NCBI GenBank assembly: GCA_030068075.1
Contig: CM057833.1
Location: 49,619,587-49,683,586, forward strand
Origin: Paguma larvata
Lineage: Eukaryota > Chordata > Mammalia > Carnivora > Viverridae
Reading direction: 5' to 3'
DNA length: 64,000 nucleotides
Of this stretch, positions 56,073 to 64,000 are shown piece after piece. Position 1 is the first letter of the stretch; each line of letters begins with the position of its first letter. The notes below the pieces were generated by a model, which had not been told where the DNA came from, searched no databases, and worked only from the letters and a program-made list of their open reading frames with translations. The position numbers and the translations under genes are program-made.

Positions 56073-56080
56073 GCCAATCA
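56073..56080 (+). promoter_or_regulatory. CCAAT box
   Basis: GCCAATCA, the NF-Y core with preferred flanks, 24 bases before the ETS site. Confidence 0.7.
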
Positions 56081-56096
56081 AAAGGATTTAGTGCCC

Positions 56097-56105
56097 CGGA
56101 AGTGG
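56097..56105 (+). promoter_or_regulatory. ETS/GABP site
   Basis: CCGGAAGTG is the classic ETS-family (GABPA/ELK) promoter motif and usually lies within tens of bases of the start of transcription. Confidence 0.75.
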
Positions 56106-56109
56106 CTGA

Positions 56110-56303
56110 CATTCTGAGTTCGAAAGGGAGGCCTTTCCTCCAACTACGGTGGCCGGGAAGCTCGGAATGCCTGTGGTTGCGGCGCTGAGGTCTGAGCGTC
56201 TGCGTGTGTGAGGGCTGCTTTTGGGGCGGCTGCTTCTAGAGCTGGAACACTTCCCGGGTTGGTGGCTCCTGCACATTTTTTATACTTCTCCAGTTCTGTT
56301 TCG
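56110..56303 (+). other. Candidate non-coding first exon, plus strand
   Basis: GC-rich sequence downstream of the ETS site ends at a good donor, TTTCG|GTGAGG (56303/56304). The exact start is not defined. No convincing coding start inside. Alternative donors such as GAG|GTCTGA near 56189 are weaker. Confidence 0.45.
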
Positions 56304-59300
56304 GTGAGGGGCGACTTGAGCCTAGCGGAGTCAGGAAAAGGTTGGGACTTCGTGTCTCTGGTCCCCAAATGACCGGGTTTTGGGGGGACCAGTCTTCAGT
56401 GGAGATCCTGTGGCCAACCGTTTAGGCTTCCTGAGGGTTTTGGCACCTCCCTCATCTACTTTTTAGTGTAATTTGTCTTCTGACCCCTTGCCCTTCTGGG
56501 CTCCAAACCTAACTAACCAGCCTTCCTGTGGACAGCTGTTACCCCCTCTCCTTGTGGCTTTTCTTAAGTATTCCAGATACAACCTCTTGTCCCCTAACGT
56601 TCGCATCCGTTTAACTTTTTTCCATTAAAAAAGAAAAGAAATGGAAAAAAAATTAGATTCTCAAGATCTCAATCTTACCGTTCCTAACACCTTATCCCCT
56701 TTTTGGCCTTTGTTACTGCTGTAGAGCTTAACACACTCGCCTGAATATCTTAATGCCTTTCCAGGCAGAAATTAACGTTTACTCACTTTATTTGGTTCTC
56801 ACCCTCAACTCTTCCACCTCCCTCCACACCTAAGGGCTTTATAGGCTGGAGGTTCGAATACATTCCTACGATGACTGGTGAATGTGAGAGGGGTCAGTGG
56901 TCATCTCAGCATGACTCTGTTTGAGTTTATATGTCTTAACGTTTCCTGGCTTACATTTTCATTTTGTGTTATTTTCCAAGAGATTTGGTGCTACTTTACA
57001 GTTAAAGTAGAATACTTTGTCTTACAGCTTTTTGTAACTGAATTACTTAGGTGGGATTTTTTTCCCCCTCTATTCTTACTCAAGAGTATGTGTCCCTACT
57101 GGAATTTGCAATGATTTTGTGTCACTTAATAGCAGACACAACGGAGTGATCTTTCCTTCTTGCTTGCTTGTGATTTGTAATTAGATTATGAGTCATTGAA
57201 AGTACCCAGAGGGATTGGAAAAGCTTTGAAAGGTAAAGTCGATGTATGTTCCAATTTACAAATTAATAAAGCTTGTTTGCTGAACAAGGAAGATTCTAAG
57301 AGTTTCTAATTGGCCCAATAATCTGATATTATATTGAATTATAAGTTCATTCTCTCTACAATTTTGGGGGACTCTTTAAAGGTAATAAGTACTCAATATA
57401 AGGAATTATATAGTTTAGTTTAAAAAAAGTTAAAAAACCATTTAACTGATATTCTTTCTGTAAAACAGAACGCAAATATGTTGAAAAGTTTATTTGTTGT
57501 AATTATTTATGGTATATTTTTACATATTTTGATAAATCTGGTAGAACAGCATTGTATACTATTCGTTAATGTTTTGTAGACAGAAATTTTTGTACTTCAT
57601 GGCTTTATGGGGACTGTGTAACTTAAATAAGTTTGCAGCTTTTCTTCTCCTCTGATTATTGCACTATGGAAATCCTAATAGTAAAACTTGTTCTTTAAGC
57701 ATTCAAATACAATCTGTACATGTCAGTAAGATATAAATATTAATACTTGTACCCTGTCAAATGGAAATTATTCCTAGTTAGTCAGAAATGGTTTCAGCCA
57801 TGCTTATAATATGGAACCAATATATTAATATAAAAATAATATTTCAGATGTAATTCACCCATAGAATTCTTGATTAGTTAAGTGTTAAGAGGCTAGACAT
57901 TCCTCAAACTTTATATTTTTCCTGAGATTTTACGATTTAGTAGGCAGTCATTGAATATGTCTTACTATTTAGCGATCATGAGAAAATCATCAAAACATTT
58001 ACTGAGAGTATGCTCTTGTTCTCAGCTCTGTACTAGATGCTATTAAAGCATTATTGCACTTAATCAATTATAACAGCTTCGTGAGCTACTGGATATTATT
58101 TACATTTAGCAGATTGAAAAACTGAAGCTCAAAGAGTTCAAGTCCTTTAGTTCAGTTCATTTTGACTCTTCCCACTCTACCACAGCTGCAAAGATGTGTT
58201 CTCTACTCTGGAACATATAAGGAGCATTAATTCAGTATTTACTGAAGCAGCTGTTATGTACCAGATACTCTTCTAGGTGCTAGAGATTTAACAATAAACA
58301 AAAGAAGCAAAAGTAAGCTCTTGGAGAGCTTACACTATAGCAAGATGTATGGCATGTAAACTTTGCCTTCAAGAAGCAGCAAATATAGCCAATATGCATT
58401 AGATTTTATGTAGTTTAGAATGTTAAAGTTGAAAAGAGATTAACTAGAAAAGATTTAATGAAGAAAATGAGGTTTAATCTAGAACTAAAATAGTGTATAT
58501 AGATTTGGTTGGTAGAAACCGGGAAAAAAGGGATTCTAGCTTGAGGCATAAAAAGCACAAAATTCTGAATTGTAGGGGAGACAGTAGAGGGAGAGACAGA
58601 TAAGTAGACTGCTTTGTTTCTTCAGTAACTTGCACACACAAGTGCACAGTATTGATTGAATTTGAAACAAATGTTTAAATAAATAATGCTATGACAAGAG
58701 TTCAGATATGACGCAAAGAGGGATTAGATAGATCTGCTGTTATCATAGTAGGACTGGAAGAAAGGAATGGATTTGATAGCTGTTGATGAAAGAACCAGTA
58801 GGTTCTGTTAATTATTGAATGTTGGGAATGGGGTCGTGACCAGAGGAGAAGGGAGGCTACATTACCAAGTTTGAACTGAGTGGACCAGGTATGTTGCAGA
58901 TTTATTTACTTATTTCATCAAATCATGAGGTTTTAGAAAAAATTCCAAGATACACCTTTGTTTATGAATCGCTATGAAAGAAGAAAATATTGCCAATTAA
59001 ACAAAGATCGTCAACTGTCAGTTGTATTCATTTTCAGAGTTAAAATGTGAAAATGTGTGATCTAGAAATGATGAAATAAAGTGTTCCTTATAATGGTTGG
59101 TGACCTTATAACCATTCCCCCCTCCCCCTGTTTGTAAATAAACTTGCAATCTTTGACATGCATTCAATCATTTAGCTGTTACAGAGGTTATGTTTATTAA
59201 CTGGGCACTCTTCTAGGTCACGATGATGAAATGGTGAGCTTCATCATAGAACTACCCTCATAGAACTAACTGTATAACAGGGGAGGCAGACATAAATCAA

Positions 59301-59756
59301 ACATTCAAAGACATTTAAAGTTCCAGCTATTGTAAGTGCTATAAGAAAGGACTTGATATTATACAGAGGAAAAACTGTTTACAAGAGGGACAGCGGTGTG
59401 GATGGGAAGAAGCCAGATTAGAGATGACTATATCTTGGGCCAGGTGGTGGTGAAGATAGAAGTGATGGATATAGAGATATTTAGGAGGTGGAACTAGGTG
59501 ATGGATTAGACGTGAGGAATGAGGAAGAGGAAGGTCATTCCGCCACTAGGTTTTTGGCTTATGTAACTGGATGGATAGTGGTACAGTTCACTAAGATAGA
59601 GAACATTGTAAGATAACCAGGTTTGAGGGGACATGGTTTATTTGTTATTATTTTTTATGGTGGCATCAGTTTTCAAGGTTAATTGCTTATTTTTTTCTTT
59701 TATGTCATTGTTTCAATGAAGTATATTTGAGGAATGATGTACCGGAAATAGTTTTT

Positions 59757-59784
59757 GTTTGTTTGTTTGTTTGTTTGTTTTGTT
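59757..59784 (+). repeat. (GTTT)n microsatellite
   Basis: About seven tandem GTTT units. Confidence 0.9.
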
Positions 59785-60119
59785 TTTCCCTGAGTGAGCA
59801 GAGAGAAAATTCTACATAAAAGCATTTGGAAATATGTTGGTATTTGTTTTGAATTTATATGTAACACATTCAGCCATATATATGGATAGGTAACTGAGTA
59901 GTACAATTATATATGATCTTTATTTTCACGTGGGATTTGGCAATACAGTGGGCATCTGGTTAAATTCTAACTTTTTCATTCAGTTAGTGTATATGTAAAT
60001 TTAAACGTGTATTTGGGAAGAAAGGCGTGCTTTTGATTTTTCCTTGAAATGTTTCCTTTGTATAGTTTTTGATTTTGAATCAGTGCAATCAGTTTATTTT
60101 TAAAATTCTACATTTCATA

Positions 60120-60350
60120 GTAAAGCAGTAGAAGAGCAAAGAGCATGGGCTCCGGAGTCAGAGTGCCTGGATTGAAGATGTGTTTTGCTATTTGTTAGCA
60201 GTATAATCATATAGAAGTTAGTTAGTCTTTCCAGGCCTTTTTTCCCCTTATTCTGTAAGATGAGGATAATAATATCTGCAATACAGAGTTGTTACAAGGA
60301 TTAAATGATGTATATGTATAGGTTAACAAAATTCCTGGTACAGAGTTTGT
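60120..60350 (+). repeat. MIR, plus orientation
   Basis: GAGCATGGGCTCCGGAGTCAG, GTGCCTGGATTGAAG, TCTGTAAGATGAGGATAATAA and ACAAGGATTAAATGATG. One of the best-preserved MIRs here. Confidence 0.85.
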
Positions 60351-61233
60351 GTTTATTATTATAGATATGTGTTCTGAAATTATCTGTATATCTGTGTTAA
60401 CATTTTAATTTTAGAGATCCTTGTTAACTAATAGATCACAATTGGAGAAAAAATTCGTTTGGTTAGTCATATTTGGATTTGGAATAAATATTATGTAACA
60501 TAGTTCTGCTAATTCATAATTGTCCTAGATGACTTACACATGCTATCTTTTAGCTATTCTTTTAAGAATTTTCATCAGAGATTATGTTTAGTCTACAGCT
60601 ATGTAGGAAACTGATGGTGGCTTGGTTTGTAATTACTTATTATTTGTTAGGATTATTACTTTTATTTTTAGCCAAACCTTTCTGAACTTTGTACTTGATT
60701 TTAGCGCTTATGGATAGGATGAAGGAGTAGTTAGACTTAATATAGTCTGATCAGCTGCATGAAAGTAAATTTAAATTCCATCCTACTTTTCTCCCAACTT
60801 TTTTCTTTTGAAAGTTTCGAACCTATAAAAAAACTGAAAGAATAATACAACAAATATCTGCACAACTTTTACTTAGATTCACTAGTTGTTAACATTATAC
60901 CTCATTTGCTTTTTCTCTCATTTGCTTTTTCATACATGCATGCTTTCTTTTTCATGCTGAACCATTGGAAACTGAGGTAGAGACATCCTGACACTTCACT
61001 CCTAAATTCTTCGCCATACATCTCATATGAACTAGAACATTCTCCTACATAGCTATAATGCTATGAGCACATCCAAGTAATTTAACTCTGATTGATATTA
61101 TTTAGTGTATAGGCCATATTAAAAAATTTGAATTTGCCCAAATGTTTATCAGTAATCTCCCTTATAGCGGAAAAAACATACTGAATTCAATCAGAGATTA
61201 TGAATTTTCTTAGTTGCCATGTCTGTTTTCTTT

Positions 61234-61455
61234 CTTTTTAAAGTTTTTTTTTTTAATGTTTATTTATTTTTGAGGGAGAGAGACAGAGCGTGAGTGGGGG
61301 AGGAGCAGAGAGAGAGGGAGACACAGAATCCAAAGCAGGCTCCAGGCTCTGAGCTCTCAGCACAGAGCCCGATGTGGGGCTTGAACTCATGAACTGTGAG
61401 ACCATGACCTGAGTTGAAGTCGGACGGTTAACCAACTGAGCCACCTAGGTGCCCC
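61234..61455 (-). mobile_element. Felid SINE, minus orientation
   Basis: Near-consensus inverted copy. CTGTTTTCTTT flanks at 61223-61233 and 61455-61465. Confidence 0.93.
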
Positions 61456-61545
61456 TGTTTTCTTTTATCTAGAGCAATCCCCACCTTTTCTTCTTCCTCC
61501 TTCGGTTTTTTTTTTTTTTTTTGTCTTTCAAGGCTGACATTTTTT

Positions 61546-61760
61546 TAATTAAAAAAAATTTCTTTTTAAAAATCTTTATTTATTTTTGAGAGAGAGAGTG
61601 ACAGAGTGTGAGCCGGGGAGGAACAGAAAGAGAGGGAGACACAGAATCCAAAGTTGGCTCCAGGCTCTGAGCTGTCAGCATAGAGCTGACACAAGACTTG
61701 AACTCATGAACCACGAGTTCATGACCTGAGCTGAAGTCGGACACTTAACCCAGGTGCCCC
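61546..61760 (-). mobile_element. Felid SINE, minus orientation
   Basis: Flanks TCAAGGCTGACATTTTT (61528) and TCAAGACTGATATTTTT (61761). Terminal ACTGAGCCAC lost. Confidence 0.92.
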
Positions 61761-61802
61761 TCAAGACTGATATTTTTGAAGAATCTAGGCTGGTTGTTGT
61801 TT

Positions 61803-62186
61803 TTTTTAAATATATATATTTTTTTAATTAAAAATTTTTTCTTAATGTTTATTTTTGAGAGAGAGAGAGAGAGAGAAAGAGTGCAAGTGGAGGAGGGGCA
61901 GAGAAAGAGGGAAAGACAGAATCTGAAGTAGGTTCCAAGCTCCAAGCTGGCAACACAGAGCCCAGCACAAAGCCCAATGTGGGGCTCGAACCCACGAACT
62001 GTGAGATCATGACCTAGATCATGACCTGTGCCAAAATCAAGAGTTGATGCTCAACTAACTGAACCACCCAGGTGCCCCGTTTTTTTCTTTTTTTAAAGTA
62101 GGCTCCATGCTTAATGTGGAGCTTGGACTCATGACCCTGAGATCAAAAGTCGCATGCTCTACCGACTGAGCCAGTTAGGTGCCTCA
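61803..62186 (-). mobile_element. Two inverted SINEs in tandem
   Basis: A felid SINE (61803-62078), with a small direct duplication GATCATGACCTAGATCATGACC, is followed directly by an older SINE (62079-62186, ending GAGCCAGTTAGGTGCCTC). Confidence 0.88.
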
Positions 62187-62228
62187 CTGTTATTCTTTTT
62201 TTTTTTGATGATTAAATTAATTATCTCA

Positions 62229-62403
62229 GGGGCACCTGGTGGCTCAGTTGGTTAAGGACCAACTTGGGCTCAGGTCATGATCTCACAGTTTGTGAGCCCA
62301 CGCCAGGGCCTGGAGCCTGCTTCAGATTCTGTGTCTCTCTCTTTCTCTGCCCCTCCCCTGCTCACACTCTGTCTCTCTGTCAAAAGTAAATAAATATTAA
62401 AAA
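62229..62403 (+). mobile_element. Felid SINE (plus)
   Basis: Perfect 15-bp duplication AAATTAATTATCTCA at 62214-62228 and 62404-62418. About 40 bases of the body are deleted. Confidence 0.95.
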
Positions 62404-62674
62404 AAATTAATTATCTCAAATTTGATTAGCCCCTTCAAGCCAGTTCCTATGGCCTTTGCATATGTCCATATTGGTATTTGGGCACATTCTTAATTTTTTG
62501 TACAAAGATGTTCTAGGCTTACCTTGTATATTCCTTGCTTAAAACCTGGAAAACCATTTTGCAATGGAGACGTGGTTCAATTTAGTGGAAAATAGTACTC
62601 AGAAATCAAGATTTGGGCATTGAATATATTCACTGCTACTGGAGTTTCAATGCTTTTAGGCTCTTTAAATAAAT

Positions 62675-62676
<2 letters not shown>

Positions 62677-62707
<31 letters not shown>
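62677..62707 (+). repeat. (AC)n microsatellite
   Basis: About 15 uninterrupted AC units. Likely polymorphic. Confidence 0.95.
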
Positions 62708-62708
<1 letters not shown>

Positions 62709-64000
62709 TTTTTAAAAGAAATCATGAATTTCATAGGATATTTTCAGTTCAGATTCAGAACCACAGAGTTTCTCTTCATCTTCTGTCAGTTCATATTTAT
62801 ATCTCCCTTTTCCTACAGGGAGAATTCTGATTCAAAACTATATTAATATATTTACCCATCTATCCTATAAAACACTTAACTTAGTTTTGGAATTACTATA
62901 CTGATACTCTCCAACAACAGATTTACCAATGAAAGATTTCTTTGCCATTTTATGTCCTTAGACTATATCCCACTAAAGATGTATAGTCAGATTTCATGTT
63001 CAAAGTTATTTGAATTATTTTTTCTGTGTGATTATGTTATCAATTTAAAATATAAAGATCTTACTAAACTAATTTTAGTAGACTCTGTAAAATAAGTTAT
63101 CTAGTCAAATGAATAAAGTAGCCATAATAATTTAAAACTTTATCATAATATACAGTTATAGGGAACTCGAGAACAGTTATATCAGGTAGAAAATACGCAG
63201 TTTTTATCTTTGTAAGGCTGTAAACCTGTAGCCCTATTTTCAAGTTGACAGACTACTATTTAAAATTAGAAATGAGAAAATGACATCAAACAATTCCATT
63301 TATAAGCCAAAACAATTGTGTTTGTGAACATTTTAAACAATGCTTTTCTTTTGAGTGATGATACAATTCAAGCATTAATCTTTAACAATAGACATAATTG
63401 TTGAGGATACTTTAACACATTCCTAAGAAATATGGCTAGCGTTATCCTCATCTACACCCAGAATAGTAAGATTTATGTTATTTATGTGTCCTTGGTCTTT
63501 GTATTTGAAGAATCCCAGTTGTGACTGTGTGTGATATTTTTTGTGTGTGAATATTCTTATTGGAAAGGGGAAAAATATTTCTCTGAATAATTGTAACATG
63601 CTATATTTCTACTGTGAGACATGTTCTGTCTTGAGTTATGGTTAGTTATAAATCTTTCATATTAGAATATAAGTTTAATGGCGTTAGGAACTGGGTTTCA
63701 TAGGTTATCGTATCTCCCATAGTCTTCTATGAAAGTAACTTCTCTAATACTAATTAGATATTATGTGATATTTTGTGTTTAAGTGAGGTATAATTACTAG
63801 CCTCAGTAATATGGATGCACCTTTTTGTAACATTAGTAAACTAATGGAATGGGACTTGGAAAAGATCTTCTCCTTTTTACTTGTTAAACAAACCTCAAAA
63901 TTACTATGTCTCAAATTGAATTTCCTATCTCTCCCATTAGTCTTCTCCTGTTGGGTTAACTGTTTCTGTTAATGGCATTATTATCCTCCTAGACATCAGA
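62708..64000. other. Unique AT-rich sequence to the window end
   Basis: No SINE, exon or promoter signal is recognised. Confidence 0.35.

Larger units (their letters stand above)
55790..56420. promoter_or_regulatory. TATA-less, probably bidirectional promoter region
   Basis: CG dinucleotides and G+C rise sharply here within AT-rich DNA. It holds two ZNF143-like sites, a CCAAT box and an ETS site in the order typical of housekeeping promoters, has no TATA box and no SINEs. Divergent candidate exons lie on both sides (55358-55540 on -, about 56110-56303 on +). Confidence 0.75.
56304..61233 (+). other. Probable first intron, SINE-free, with old repeats
   Basis: About 4.9 kb without a single felid SINE. 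Contains an inverted MIR (58020-58170), L2-like ends (58225-58340, 59165-59360), an old L2-like repeat (59380-59640), a (GTTT)n run (59757-59784) and a plus MIR (60120-60350). No exon recognised. Confidence 0.5.

Noticed and set aside
5367..62418. CRISPR-like array from regularly repeated 200-bp units
   Set aside because: The repeats are dispersed SINEs with different flanks and both orientations, not short direct repeats with uniform spacers, in a mammalian genome.

Overview
The window is nuclear DNA of a carnivore, almost certainly a cat-family (felid) or close feliform genome. The main evidence is about 60 copies of a tRNA-Lys-derived SINE on both strands. Each has the tRNA-like head (GCCTGGGTGGCTCAG...), the feliform body (GACAGCTCAGAGCCTGGAGCCTG), a CT-rich tract and an AAATAAATAAA tail. 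Older mammalian repeats (MIR, L2, L1M, MLT1/MST-type LTRs, a hAT remnant) form the background. Nothing here is bacterial, viral or plasmid-like, and no long intact protein-coding gene is visible. Most open frames of 60-120 codons are read-through of SINEs or of CpG-rich 5' sequence.

Layout. 1-460: GC/CpG-rich edge of a probable CpG-island promoter with a possible 5' exon ending at a GTGAGG donor (269/270). 0.5-5.4 kb: unique sequence with MIR, L2 and hAT relics and no felid SINE. 5.4-17.1 kb: dense nesting of SINEs, an ERV LTR and two L1 3' segments. 17.1-19.5 kb: a SINE-free pocket with a candidate ATG-containing exon (17965-18099) and a weaker neighbour. 19.5-28.3 kb: SINEs, a solo LTR lying cleanly inside a MIR, and MLT1 and MST LTRs. 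28.3-30.8 kb: mostly unique. 30.8-41.4 kb: SINEs, a young L1 3' end with a target-site duplication, and at 41130 a U6 snRNA retrocopy inside a SINE. 41.4-53 kb: L1, L2, SINEs and an LTR carrying a SINE with a doubled tail. 53.6-55.6 kb: three short exon-like segments (two on +, one on -). 55.8-56.4 kb: a clear TATA-less promoter with two ZNF143/Staf-type sites, a CCAAT box and an ETS site, probably bidirectional. 56.3-61.2 kb: a SINE-free probable first intron. 61.2-64 kb: SINEs, a CA repeat, then unique AT-rich DNA.

The most plausible reading is that a gene starts at or before the left edge, and a second promoter at about 56.0 kb drives a gene to the right and perhaps one to the left. I could not name any of these genes from the sequence. 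The exons are splice-signal and open-frame predictions only. The best-supported unusual objects are the tailless U6 retrocopy with a 15-bp duplication, the poly(T)-only insertion with an 11-bp duplication at 48418-48449, the solo LTR with TTGGG duplications inside a MIR, the doubled-tail SINE at 48734, and a G-quadruplex-like tract in a SINE at 55091-55128.
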